Shown: positions 8,876-17,351 of the stretch, in pieces | How positions within the stretch are numbered: position 1 is the stretch's first letter | How the letters are laid out: every line of letters begins with the position of its first letter | NCBI RefSeq assembly: GCF_004125265.1 | Contig: NZ_RDTE01000003.1 | Span: 1,674,001-1,738,000, forward strand | Direction: 5' to 3' | Length of the DNA: 64,000 bases | From: Streptomyces lydicus | Lineage (GTDB): Bacteria > Actinomycetota > Actinomycetes > Streptomycetales > Streptomycetaceae | Made by a program: the position numbers and the translations under genes | Notes under the pieces: generated by a model | What the model was told of the DNA's origin: nothing | Databases searched by the model: none | What the model saw: the letters and a program-made list of their open reading frames with translations, nothing else

Positions 8876-8914
8876 GGTGCCGGCCCGGCCGCCGGGCAGG
8901 GGCGGGCCGGCACC
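8876..8914. terminator. Bidirectional hairpin terminator
   Basis: 12-bp perfect arms (GGTGCCGGCCCG at 8876-8887 and its complement at 8903-8914), 15-base loop, between the convergent oxidoreductase and ClpN-domain genes. Confidence 0.75.
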
Positions 8915-8931
8915 ACTGCTGCCCCTTGCAG

Positions 8932-9672
8932 TTACTCCTGGAGCTTCTCCCGGACCGCCCTCAGGGCGGCCGACACGTACTCCTCGGTGTTCGCCTTGTC
9001 GAGGCCCAGCCCGCTGAGCACGCCCTCGCCGTTCTCCTCCTCCAGCAGCGCCAGCAACAGATGCTCCGTGCCGACGTAGTGATGGCCCAGCCGCAGCGCC
9101 TCACGGAAGGTGAGTTCGAGAGCCTTCTTCGCGCGGGCGTCGAAGGGCACGAGGGCGGGCAGGGGTTCGCCGGAGGGCTCGGGCAGCGCCTCGGCCGCGG
9201 CCGCCGCGACCGTCTCCAGCTGTACGCCCTGGGCGACGAGCACCCGTGCGGCCAGCCCTTCCGGGTCGTCGAGCAGACCGAGCACGAGATGACCCGTACC
9301 GATCTGCGCGTACCCCCCTTCGCGGGCCTTGTTCTGGGACGCGACGACCACGCTCCTGGCCCGGGGGGTGAAGCTGCCGAAGTCCTGGCTCATGCCGGAC
9401 GCCGGCTCCTCCTTCGTCACGAACCGCTTCTGGGCGGCCTGCCGCGTGACGCCCATGGACGCGCCGATCTCGGTCCACGAGGCGCCGGAGCGGCGAGCCT
9501 GGTCGACGAAGTGGCCGATGAGGTGGTCGGCCACTTCACCGAGGTGGTCGGCGGCCACGACGGCGCTCTGGAGCTGTTCCAGGGCGTCGCCGTGCACCTT
9601 CTTGATCGCCTCGATGAGGTCGCCGAGGCGGACGGAATGGTTGATCTGCGTCGGTTCCTGAGTCGGTTCCAT
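8932..9672 (-). CDS. HTH-ClpN protein: DNA-binding-like N-terminus fused to a Clp N-terminal repeat domain
   Basis: 246 residues. Residues about 10-85 form a helical region with an HTH-like segment (GASWTEIGASMGVTRQAAQKRF, about residues 63-84). Residues about 95-240 carry two Clp amino-terminal repeats (FTPRARSVVVASQNKAREGG with IGTGHLVLGLL; FDARAKKALELTFREAL with VGTEHLLLALL), as at the front of ClpA/ClpC. There is no AAA+ ATPase. It could regulate genes, act as an adaptor for a Clp machine, or both. The ATG at 9672 has no ribosome site but lies 6 bases after a good -10 box, so the mRNA is probably leaderless; see the promoter entry at 9679-9720. Confidence 0.88.
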   Translation of the reverse strand: MEPTQEPTQINHSVRLGDLIEAIKKVHGDALEQLQSAVVAADHLGEVADHLIGHFVDQARRSGASWTEIGASMGVTRQAAQKRFVTKEEPASGMSQDFGSFTPRARSVVVASQNKAREGGYAQIGTGHLVLGLLDDPEGLAARVLVAQGVQLETVAAAAAEALPEPSGEPLPALVPFDARAKKALELTFREALRLGHHYVGTEHLLLALLEEENGEGVLSGLGLDKANTEEYVSAALRAVREKLQE

Positions 9673-9678
9673 GAGGCA

Positions 9679-9720
9679 ACCCTAGGTTGACAGTCGAAGC
9701 CCGTCAACCCGCGGTTGACA
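9679..9720 (-). promoter_or_regulatory. Leaderless promoter overlapped by three GGTTGAC boxes
   Basis: On the minus strand a -35 TTGACG (9707-9702), a 17-base spacer and a -10 TAGGGT (9684-9679) place the transcription start at the A of the ClpN-gene ATG (9672). The same stretch holds GGTTGACA at 9685-9692 and 9713-9720 and the inverted GTCAACC at 9703-9709; the last two form a 7-bp inverted repeat with a 3-base spacer. This looks like an operator, plausibly for the HTH domain encoded just downstream. Confidence 0.75.
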
Positions 9721-9736
9721 CTTCATTCCGGACGGA

Positions 9737-9958
9737 TCAGCCGCGCCGGCCAACCGCCTTCGCCCGGACATGAGACCAGCCCGTCAACAGCACACCCACG
9801 ACGACCAGCACTCCGTGCACGGCCAGCGTGAGCGCGAAACCACCACCCAGCCACCCCAGGAGCCCGGTGTCGCCGTGGTCGACGAGCAGCCGGATCACCC
9901 CCTGGACGAATTCCACCATCACGGCGGCGCCGACGACCTGCAGGATGTCGTACTTCAT
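9737..9958 (-). CDS. Small two- to three-helix membrane protein, unknown function
   Basis: 73 residues, ATG 9958 (an in-frame TTG lies one codon earlier). Hydrophobic segments span about residues 5-25 and 35-60 with a Gly-rich break (GLLGWLGGGFAL). The C-terminus is basic (HVRAKAVGRRG), suggesting it is cytoplasmic. It lies 64 bp upstream of the HTH-ClpN gene on the same strand, but that gene has its own promoter in the gap. I do not recognise a family. Confidence 0.6.
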   Translation of the reverse strand: MKYDILQVVGAAVMVEFVQGVIRLLVDHGDTGLLGWLGGGFALTLAVHGVLVVVGVLLTGWSHVRAKAVGRRG

Positions 9959-10011
9959 CAATTCCCAGCCCCCTCGGAAAGTTCTCCCATCGCGTTCCGC
10001 GTCCCCTCGGA

Positions 10012-10024
10012 ACGTTACGAACGT
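10012..10024. promoter_or_regulatory. Possible operator between small membrane gene and zinc-ribbon TetR
   Basis: ACGTT-ACG-AACGT is a 5-bp inverted repeat in a relatively A+T-rich divergent intergenic region. Short, so only tentative as an autoregulatory TetR site. Confidence 0.35.
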
Positions 10025-10100
10025 ATCATTGGAGAAAGGGAAATCTAGCGCTGAATTACTGATGAATTCGATTTACGTCACACAATTTGAGGGTTCCGGA

Positions 10101-10883
10101 ATGAGAAATGAGCGTGACGAAATGAAGGCCGCCGGGGGCCCCGTGTGCCGGATGTGCACCGCGGCCGTCCCGGCTCCGGGGCGGGGCCGGCCGGCGCTCT
10201 ACTGCTCGCGGAGCTGTCAGGCGAAGGCGTACCGGCGGCGCAAGCAGTCGCCCGCCCCGGCCGCCGAGCAGCCCGCGGCGCCTGGCGCCCCCTCGCCGCG
10301 GCGCCGGCAGATCGCCGAGGCCCTGTGGCGGATCGCCGCCGAACGGGGCCTGCACGCGGCAAGCCTGCGGGAGGTCGCGGCCGAGGCCGGGGTGTCACTG
10401 CGCGCGGTTCAGTACCACTTCGCGAGCAAGCACCGGCTGCTGGTCGACGCGCTGCAGCTACTGCACGAGGAGAACGAGCGCATCGCCCGCTCCCGTATCC
10501 GGTTCGACGCCACCGGCCCCCGCGCCCTGCTGCGGGCGGTACTGGACGAGTTCCTGCCCGTGGATGCCCAACGCACCACCGCACTGCGGGTGTTCGCCGC
10601 CTACTACGCCCGCAGCCTGACCGACCCGGAGCTCGCCGAGGTCTTCCTGCCCGCCGACCAGCCCCTGGAGCGGATGGTGGCGGAGCTGATCGCCGCGGCG
10701 CAGCGCGACGGGCGGACGACCCCGGGCCTCGACCCGTGGCGCGAGGCGGATCTGCTGGTGTCCGGCGCGGTGGGGCTGGGCCAGGATGTGCTCCACCGGC
10801 GCCGCACCCTGGAGGACGTGCGCAGCACGCTCGATTACCACCTGGACAAGATCTTCGCTGGAGACCGGCGCACGCTGCGCTGA
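10101..10883 (+). CDS. TetR-family regulator with N-terminal zinc-ribbon-like segment
   Basis: 260 residues. ATG 10101 is chosen because GAGGG at 10089-10093 precedes it by 7 bases; ATGs at 10062 and 10122 are alternatives. The N-terminus has CRMC, then YCSRSCQAKAYRRR, a four-cysteine pattern like a small zinc ribbon, ahead of a standard TetR helix-turn-helix (ALWRIAAERGLHAASLREVAAEAGVS, about residues 76-101) and a TetR C-terminal ligand domain. The cysteine segment could bind metal or respond to redox state. It has no obvious target operon; the adjacent small membrane gene is divergent and could be one. Confidence 0.9.
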   Translation: MRNERDEMKAAGGPVCRMCTAAVPAPGRGRPALYCSRSCQAKAYRRRKQSPAPAAEQPAAPGAPSPRRRQIAEALWRIAAERGLHAASLREVAAEAGVSLRAVQYHFASKHRLLVDALQLLHEENERIARSRIRFDATGPRALLRAVLDEFLPVDAQRTTALRVFAAYYARSLTDPELAEVFLPADQPLERMVAELIAAAQRDGRTTPGLDPWREADLLVSGAVGLGQDVLHRRRTLEDVRSTLDYHLDKIFAGDRRTLR

Positions 10884-11393
10884 CCTCTGGCGAAGGGGGT
10901 GACCGAAAGCGGCCCGCTGTAGCTGATCAGCCAGGCCGCCGTCAACCGACGAGGCGTCAGAAAGGCCTGAAAGAGCGCCTGTTGGCCGGGCAACGAGAGC
11001 GCGGCCACCGGCAGTGCGGCCGTACGGGCCGAGCCGAGCCCGAAGAGCGGGGGCCAAAAACGCCCGCCTTGGCCCTCACGGCGACACCGCGCACCCCCTT
11101 CACGTAACGCTCTTATTACGCTGCGTCGTCTGTGTGGCATCAAGAACCGCTACCGCCCGGTAAGCGCCGAGGCATCGGCTATACCCAGTAAGCCGGTTGA
11201 TGCGCGAAATCGGACAGATGGCACACATCTCCCGCCCGTCCACCCTCGCGACTCTTGCCCGCCTTCGCCTCGCCGGGGAACTGTAGATTCGTACCTATCG
11301 ACCATCTGTTAATCTGCCCGCTCCTGGATGTTCCTCCATCTCCTCTCCCCACAAGCACCCCCCGTTCGCCGGGTGCAGCGAGGTGTCCCGTAG
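10884..11393. other. Long intergenic region upstream of the XRE regulator
   Basis: 510 bp with no convincing gene. A weak 7-bp hairpin (GGGCCAA 11051-11057 with TTGGCCC 11069-11075) may terminate the TetR transcript. The stretch from about 11100 to 11330 is lower in G+C than its surroundings (for example around 11105-11120 and 11295-11315) and probably carries the XRE promoter. Confidence 0.5.
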
Positions 11394-12119
11394 GTGTACA
11401 GCACTCCCTTTTCCTCCGCAGAGGCCAGATCCGCGCGGGCCCGGGTGGGCCTGAGTACGGCTCAGGTCGCCCAGGCCATGACGGCATGCGGCGTACCGGT
11501 CCGTCCCGAGCTGATCGAGGCCTGGGAGTACGGCGCGCAGGCGCCGTCCGAGGCACAGCTCTTCGCCCTGGCCGATGTCCTGTGGTGCCCGCCGACGGTG
11601 CTGATGGGCGTCGAGCCCCGGACCCTGGGCGAACACCGGATGGCCCGCCAACTGAGCGTGGGGCGGCTGGCCCAGCTGATCGGGATGGATCCGGCCGTGT
11701 ACTGGGCGGCCGAGTCGACGCAGCAGTGGAGCGGCGACTACCGGCAGACCAAGGCACTGGTGGAGGCGTTGGGGCTGTCGCTGCGGAAGCTGATCGGGGT
11801 GATGGGGCACAACGACGAGCTGGCCGGGCATCTGCGGTCGGCCATCGAGGGGCGCTGGAAGGGGCACGTGGGGGCGATCGCGAAGATCACCACACTGAAC
11901 AAGACCCGGGTGAGCGATGCCCTGCGCACCATGCATGCGGAGTTCGCGGAGTTCTCCGAGCGCTATATGGGGCATGTGGTGGCGCGCAACGACGACTTCC
12001 GGCTCAAGGAGGTCGCGGCCGAGCGCTCGGCGTATCTGCGCAGGCTGGTCGACCACTTCTGGGACCTGATCGGGGATGCGGGCGAAGCGCCGCCGTTCAA
12101 CTCCGTGGCCACCCACTGA
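11394..12119 (+). CDS. XRE-like helix-turn-helix DNA-binding protein
   Basis: 241 residues from GTG 11394. An N-terminal HTH of XRE type spans about residues 10-65 (ARARVGLSTAQVAQAMTACG ... LIEAWEYGAQAPSEAQLFALADVL). A second similar segment (RMARQLSVGRLAQLIGMDPAVYWAAE, about 82-107) suggests two tandem HTH units. The remainder is helical with no catalytic motif. Streptomyces has many such regulators, some acting in development; this one has no operon partner. The long upstream intergenic region suggests it is itself regulated. A strong terminator lies at 12146. Confidence 0.82.
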   Translation: MYSTPFSSAEARSARARVGLSTAQVAQAMTACGVPVRPELIEAWEYGAQAPSEAQLFALADVLWCPPTVLMGVEPRTLGEHRMARQLSVGRLAQLIGMDPAVYWAAESTQQWSGDYRQTKALVEALGLSLRKLIGVMGHNDELAGHLRSAIEGRWKGHVGAIAKITTLNKTRVSDALRTMHAEFAEFSERYMGHVVARNDDFRLKEVAAERSAYLRRLVDHFWDLIGDAGEAPPFNSVATH

Positions 12120-12145
12120 CGGGAACGGCACGGGGGCGGACGCCG

Positions 12146-12186
12146 GCGGGCGGGGAGGAACCGGGATGCCGTTCCTCCCCGCCCGC
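12146..12186. terminator. Strong bidirectional terminator
   Basis: 16-bp perfect arms (GCGGGCGGGGAGGAAC at 12146-12161 and its complement at 12171-12186) with a 9-base loop between the convergent XRE and permease genes. Confidence 0.9.
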
Positions 12187-12221
12187 GGCCGTTGGCCCGG
12201 ACGTCGACGCGGCCGTCGACG

Positions 12222-13868
12222 TCAGTTGCCGGGGGCGCCCCAGTGCGGGCCCTGCTGACCGTGGGGGCCCTGCGGGTTGCCCGTACCCTGCGGGTCGTAG
12301 TGGCCCTGCTGCGTGGACGGGCCCTGCGGGGTGTACGGACCCTGGGGCGCGTGCGGGCTCTGCGGCGCGTGCGGGCTCTGCGGCGCGTGCGCGCCCTGCG
12401 GGGGGAACGGGCCCGCCGGCCGGTGCGCGCCGGCCGGCTCGTGCGCTCCCAGCGGTCCGTGCGCCTCCTCCGGCTCGTCGCCCTCGATGTCGTCCCAGTC
12501 GATCTCCATCGTGCTGCGGCGGGTGAAGACGTTGAAGAAGAGGTTCAGCAGCACGGCGGTCAGGCTGCCCAGCGTGATACCGCTGTTGAGGACCGCCCGG
12601 ATGTCCTCCGGCATCCGCTCGAAGAACGGCGCGACCGCGTTGGGCAGCAGCGCAGCGGCGAGGCTGACCGCCAGGATCAGGGCGTTGCGCTCCTCACGCA
12701 GATCCACCTTGCCCAGGATCTGGATGCCGACCGCGGCGACCATGCCGAACATCGCGATCGCGGCACCACCGAGCACCGGATGCGGAATCGCGGCCACCAC
12801 GCTGCCCGCCTTCGGCAGCAGCCCCAAGACGATCATGAAACCGCCGGCCGCGACCACCACGAACCGGCTCATGACCTTCGACATCCGCACCAGGCCGATG
12901 TTTTGCGCAAAGGCCGCGTAGGGAAAGGAGTTGAACACTCCGCCGAGAATGGTGGCGGCTCCATCGGCGCGCAGGGCGTTGGCCACCGTGGCGTTGTCGA
13001 CCTTCTTACGGGTGACCTCCCCGATGGCGTAGACGTCTCCGGTCGTCTCCACCATGGTGATCAGCATGACGACGACCATGGCGATGATCGGGAACAGCTC
13101 GAACTTCGGCATGCCGTAGTGGAAGGGCGTGCTGACACCGAACCAGTCGGCATCCTTCACCGCACCGAAATCCGCGTCACCCAGGAGCCAGGCCACCGCG
13201 GTACCGGCGACCAGACCGAGCAGCACGGCGAGGCTGCTCAGATACGGCTTCCCGAGGCGGACCACGACCAGGATGAAGAGCAGGGTGCCCAGCGCATAGG
13301 CGAGGTTCTTGGGATCGCCGTATCCGGGGTGCCCGATCAACTTCGCGCCGCCGGCCGCGTCTTGCAGGCCCTGCGGGATCAGGGTGAGGCCGATGATGGT
13401 GAGGACCGTGCCGATGACGACCGGCGGGAAGTACTTCACCAGCTTGCCGAAGAACGGCGCGAACAGGAAGGTCGCTATACCCGCGGTGATCACCGCGCCG
13501 TAGACGACGAGCAGTCCCGCGGTGCCGCCGCCGGCGCCCAGGCCGATGGCGATCATCGGCGAGACCGCGGTGAAGGTGACGCCCTGGACCAGCGGCAGCC
13601 TGGCGCCGATCTTCCAGACGCCGAGGGCCTGAATGATCGAGGCGACACCACAGGTCAGCAGGTCCGCGTTGATCAGATAGACGAGCTCCTCATGGGAGAG
13701 GCCCAGGGCGTTCCCGACGATGATCGGGACGATCACCGCTCCCGCGTAGAAAGCGAGGACGTGCTGAAACCCGTAGAGGGTGAGCTTGGCGACGGGCAGT
13801 ACCTCGTCGACGGGGTGGGCCTGCCGGCCGGAGTACTGCTGGGGGGTTTGTCGGGAGACTCGTGCCAT
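12222..13868 (-). CDS. NCS2-family xanthine/uracil:cation symporter
   Basis: 548 residues, ATG 13868 preceded by AAGGCAGAG. The first 460 residues are a 14-helix nucleobase transporter: GFQHVLAFYAGAVIVPIIVG near the start, the substrate-site region (LPLVQGVTFTAVSPM), the NCS2 signature around TTGDVYAIGEVT, and a QNIGLV loop. It imports a nucleobase such as xanthine, uric acid or uracil with protons; sequence alone does not fix which. The last 85 residues are a disordered Pro/His/Gln-rich tail with repeated APQSPH/APQGPY units, encoded by a short tandem DNA repeat (around 12310-12410). The tail is unusual for this family and probably dispensable. Confidence 0.92.
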   Translation of the reverse strand: MARVSRQTPQQYSGRQAHPVDEVLPVAKLTLYGFQHVLAFYAGAVIVPIIVGNALGLSHEELVYLINADLLTCGVASIIQALGVWKIGARLPLVQGVTFTAVSPMIAIGLGAGGGTAGLLVVYGAVITAGIATFLFAPFFGKLVKYFPPVVIGTVLTIIGLTLIPQGLQDAAGGAKLIGHPGYGDPKNLAYALGTLLFILVVVRLGKPYLSSLAVLLGLVAGTAVAWLLGDADFGAVKDADWFGVSTPFHYGMPKFELFPIIAMVVVMLITMVETTGDVYAIGEVTRKKVDNATVANALRADGAATILGGVFNSFPYAAFAQNIGLVRMSKVMSRFVVVAAGGFMIVLGLLPKAGSVVAAIPHPVLGGAAIAMFGMVAAVGIQILGKVDLREERNALILAVSLAAALLPNAVAPFFERMPEDIRAVLNSGITLGSLTAVLLNLFFNVFTRRSTMEIDWDDIEGDEPEEAHGPLGAHEPAGAHRPAGPFPPQGAHAPQSPHAPQSPHAPQGPYTPQGPSTQQGHYDPQGTGNPQGPHGQQGPHWGAPGN

Positions 13869-14264
13869 CTCTGCCTTGCCTTCGCGAGGTAGGTGAATAA
13901 GAAGGAACCGGCGCCGTCGCGTTCCGGGGGGGCGGACGGGCCGGCTGGGTCTTACAAAGCCGACGTTGAGCGGTGTTGCCGACACCACGTAGCCCTGCGC
14001 TGCACGGTGTGTCCTGATTCGGCAGGACTTCCTTCGATCAGCGCAGTAAATTCCGGCATTTCCATGGAATTCACAAGGGGACTAATCGGAGCGTTCACCT
14101 TAGTTGACCTGCGCCGTTCCTCGCGAGTAGCCGGTCGTATTCGCTCGGATAAAGCGGGATCATGGCCTGAAATCCCCGTTTTGGGGAGCGGGATGTGTGC
14201 GCTTCGGCTGACGGTGTGGGCGGCGGCGTCCCCGGAACGCCGGCTTCCGCGGCGCCGGCTGCCG
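13869..14264. other. Intergenic region upstream of the nucleobase permease
   Basis: 396 bp without a gene. It carries the permease promoter on the minus strand. A 10-bp palindrome TTCCATGGAA at 14060-14069 and a CCCCGTTTTGGGG hairpin near 14167-14179 are visible. I could not recognise a purine-class riboswitch. Confidence 0.5.
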
Positions 14265-15569
14265 CTACGGCTTCTCCACCTCGCCCGGATGGCGTACGCG
14301 CCGCGCCGGCAAGGCGCCGAGGAAGCCGGTGACCAGCCCCCAGGCCAGGCCGGCGCCCACCAGCCGGAGGAGTTGCGGCTCCAGAGTGACCTCGCCGCCC
14401 AGATCGCCGCTGAGATCACCGAGGCCCATCAGGGAGAGCCCGTAGTGGGCGGAGATGCGGGTGAGCAGGCCGACGGCCAACAGGGTGAGGGCCAGTGCCA
14501 CGGCCATCTCGACGGCGTGCCGCCAGGCCGGCCGCCGGGCCGGGGAACGGACCGCCGCGGTGAAGGCCGCAACGAGCAGCACCACGGCCGCCACCGCCAC
14601 CAGGAGCCAGGCCCGGCCGTCGTACCGGGCCAGCGCGCCGAGGTCGAGGGTGCGTTTCCCATGGGCGCGGAGCACCTGGTCGAGGACGTGCGGCAGGGGC
14701 AGTCCGATGGCCTTGTCGACATGCCCCGTCCAGGCTCCGCCGGTGCCGATGCCCAGCGCCATCCAGGCGAGGTTCGGCAGTCCGAGGAACAGGACGGCGA
14801 AGGTCTCGGCCGGGCGGTCCTCGGTGATGAGCTCGACGATGCCGATGACCAGGCCGATCACGACGTAGCACAGCAGTGTCAGCAGCATGGCGAAGGCGGG
14901 CGGCCGTACGGAGTCCTGGAAGCGCAGCAGCCCGGGAGAGAGCGGGGCCCGGCGCGAGACCAGGAAGGTCAGCGCGAGCACCGCCAGGATCCACAGCAGT
15001 CCGGCCCCGAGCGTCGCGGGGACATCGGCGCGGAAGCCGATGGCGGGGGTGGCGCCCAGCTCGGCGCCGAGCCGGTCGGCCAGGGCGTTGCCCACGGAGA
15101 TCCGGAAGCTGTGCCGGGCGGCGAGCGTGAGCAGCAGCAGAAGCACCAGCCAGCACACCGCCGTTCGGGCGACCCGGGCGAGCAGTTCCCCGGTGCCGGC
15201 CACCGCCCGATGGCGCAGCGGCAGCAGGAAGACGGCGGCGGTCACCAGCGCACCGGCGAGCGTGACCGACAGCGGTACGACGTCCAGGGCGGCATCGGCC
15301 TGCGCGAGGCCGCCGACGTCGCCGGCGAGACCGACCGAACCGCCGGCCGCGACCAGCACCGTGGCCGCGACCACCGAGGGGAACGCCCCGCCGGGAAGGT
15401 CCGCCGCGCCCGCCGCCCACAGGCCGAGCGCGGCGACCACGATCATGGTGACGATGCCCGCCACGGCCGCGCCGAGCGCTTGCGCCCAGGCCCGGACCTC
15501 GGGCGGTGCGCCGCGGCGCCGCACCGGACCCGGCGAACCGGCCGCCGCCGGGCCTCGCATCTGGCTCAC
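14265..15569 (-). CDS. Streptophobe-family polytopic membrane protein
   Basis: 434 residues with about ten hydrophobic helices separated by short loops, starting at the ATG before a 25-residue polar N-terminus (MSQMRGP). Composition and motifs (GLWAAGAADLPGGAFPSVVAA, GNALADRLGAELGATPAIGFRADV, ISAHYGLSLMGLGDL) match the Streptomyces-restricted streptophobe group of unknown function. There are no catalytic or transport signatures. It is on the same strand as the permease at 12222 but 396 bp upstream, so probably a separate transcript. Confidence 0.8.
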   Translation of the reverse strand: MSQMRGPAAAGSPGPVRRRGAPPEVRAWAQALGAAVAGIVTMIVVAALGLWAAGAADLPGGAFPSVVAATVLVAAGGSVGLAGDVGGLAQADAALDVVPLSVTLAGALVTAAVFLLPLRHRAVAGTGELLARVARTAVCWLVLLLLLTLAARHSFRISVGNALADRLGAELGATPAIGFRADVPATLGAGLLWILAVLALTFLVSRRAPLSPGLLRFQDSVRPPAFAMLLTLLCYVVIGLVIGIVELITEDRPAETFAVLFLGLPNLAWMALGIGTGGAWTGHVDKAIGLPLPHVLDQVLRAHGKRTLDLGALARYDGRAWLLVAVAAVVLLVAAFTAAVRSPARRPAWRHAVEMAVALALTLLAVGLLTRISAHYGLSLMGLGDLSGDLGGEVTLEPQLLRLVGAGLAWGLVTGFLGALPARRVRHPGEVEKP

Positions 15570-16137
15570 GCTCTCTCCTGCCGGTCACCGGACCGCGTAC
15601 TGACGGTCTGTCTGGGCGGACACCACCACCTTGGCCGATGCCTGGAGGAGATGCCTGGGGAAAGGGACAGGAATCGCGGAACGGCGGCGCCGATACCTCT
15701 CCGGCACCTCCCCACGGCAGGCACGGGATCCACGGGATCCACGGCATGCACGGCATGCACGGGACGCACGGGATGCACAGGGCGCACGGCGCACACGGGC
15801 CACACGACTCGCACGGGACGCACGACGCGCACCGCATGCACACACCACCGTAAGCACCGGCGCGCCACCCCGCTTGTGGACGGCGCCAAGCGGCGGGCGG
15901 CCGGAAGGACACCCTCCGCCTTCCCGCTCCCTGGTTCTTCGGCTTCCCCGCTCCCCCGCTCTCCCAACTCCCCCGCAGGCCCGATATCGAACTGTGTCCT
16001 AATAACCCGGTGCACCGGACAACCACCGAAGCGCACAGCGCATCTGCCTATGCGGTGGGGCATGGCAGCCCTTGGCGGTTACCCCGCACAGGGCCGCGCT
16101 CCGCCACCGTCAGTTGTTCTGCTTGGGAAGGACCCCC
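15570..16137. other. Intergenic region with short tandem repeat, between streptophobe and L,D-transpeptidase genes
   Basis: 568 bp without a credible gene. From about 15719 to 15848 it holds more than ten imperfect 9-10 bp units built on CACGGGATG/CACGGCATG. A 12-bp palindrome CCGGTGCACCGG lies at 16007-16018 in the lower-G+C stretch that should contain the transpeptidase promoter. Confidence 0.6.
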
Positions 16138-17319
16138 GTGTACGCCGGATCACGCCGCCACTCCGTACGGTTGATACCCGCCCTGATAGCGACGGGGACG
16201 CTGTTGACCGCGTGCGGGCCGGGTGCCGACGGGCCGAAGGCGGACCAGCCTGCGGCGAAGGTGACCGTCACCCCGGCCGCCGGAAGCAAGTCGGTCAAGC
16301 TCGGCTCGGACATATCCGTGCGGGCCGACGACGGAAAGCTCGTCTCGGTCGAGGTCAAGGACGACAAGGGCGGCACGGTCGCCGGGCAGCTCGCCGGTGA
16401 CGGCACGTCATGGAAGTCGGACGGCAAGGTCAAGCCGCAGACCACCTACACCGTGCGGACGAAGACGAAGTCGGCGCAGGGCAAGGAGTCCGCCGCCACC
16501 TCGGAATTCACCACGGAGCAGGCCGGCAAGGTCAACAAGCTCACCAACACCCCCGGTGGCGGGCAGACCGTGGGCACCGGAATGCCGATATCGATCCTCT
16601 TCGACCACCCGGTGGCGAAGGACCGGCGCGCCGAGATCGAGAAGGCGCTGAAGGTCACCACCCAGCCGAAGGTCGAGGGTGCCTGGGGCTGGGTCAAGGA
16701 CTACTCCGGCAAGGACCGGATCGACTGGCGCCCCAAGGACTACTGGCCCACCGGCACCAAGGTCGACGTCAAGGGCGCACTGTCCGGGATCAACTCCGGT
16801 GACGACGGCGGCTGGTTCGCCCGGGACTACAACTTCGGCTTCCGCATCGGCCCCGACCACAAGGCCGTCATCGATGTGCCCGCGCACAAGCTGACCATGT
16901 ACGAGAACGGCAAGAGCGTCGGCACCATCACCGGCTCCGCGGGCTCCCCGCAGGACCCGACCCGCGGCGGTGTGCACACCGTACGCAGCAAGAACGCGGC
17001 CGAGACCATGGACTCCGCCACCATCGGCCACGGCAGCGAGTGGATGCTGGACTCCAAGTGGGTCACCCACCTCACCGCGTCCGGGACCTTCCTGCACTCC
17101 GCCCCGTGGAACAAGTCGCTCGGCGTGGTCAACAACAGCCACGGCTGCTTCGGTATGTCCACCTCGGACGCCAAGAGGGCCTACGACTTCCTGTCCATCG
17201 GCTCCACCGTCGAGGTGAAGGGCACCAGCAACACCAACAAGACCGACGTCGGCAACGGCCTGGAGGTCTGGCAGGAGAGCTGGACGCAGTGGCAGCAGCG
17301 CAGCGCCCTGCAGCACTGA
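16138..17319 (+). CDS. L,D-transpeptidase lipoprotein (YkuD domain with Ig-like domains)
   Basis: 393 residues. GTG 16138 follows GGGAAGGA at 16125-16132. A lipoprotein signal peptide ends in the lipobox LLTAC (lipidated Cys26). Then come two Ig-like domains (about residues 45-250) and the YkuD catalytic domain with His320 and the SHGCFGM motif (nucleophile Cys337). It should form 3-3 cross-links in peptidoglycan, or exchange side-stem residues, on the outer face of the membrane. The length and layout match LdtMt2-type actinobacterial enzymes. It is a single gene. Confidence 0.95.
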   Translation: MYAGSRRHSVRLIPALIATGTLLTACGPGADGPKADQPAAKVTVTPAAGSKSVKLGSDISVRADDGKLVSVEVKDDKGGTVAGQLAGDGTSWKSDGKVKPQTTYTVRTKTKSAQGKESAATSEFTTEQAGKVNKLTNTPGGGQTVGTGMPISILFDHPVAKDRRAEIEKALKVTTQPKVEGAWGWVKDYSGKDRIDWRPKDYWPTGTKVDVKGALSGINSGDDGGWFARDYNFGFRIGPDHKAVIDVPAHKLTMYENGKSVGTITGSAGSPQDPTRGGVHTVRSKNAAETMDSATIGHGSEWMLDSKWVTHLTASGTFLHSAPWNKSLGVVNNSHGCFGMSTSDAKRAYDFLSIGSTVEVKGTSNTNKTDVGNGLEVWQESWTQWQQRSALQH

Positions 17320-17351
17320 CCCGGGGGCCCGGACGGCCGTCGTTCCGCCGG

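Noticed and set aside
12192..13892. Long plus-strand frame opposite the nucleobase permease
   Set aside because: The opposite strand encodes a complete NCS2 transporter with clear motifs; the frame is Asp/His/Arg-rich shadow.
13893..16400. Open frame of more than 800 codons on the plus strand
   Set aside because: It is antisense to the streptophobe gene, full of charged low-complexity sequence, and has no ribosome site or family motif.
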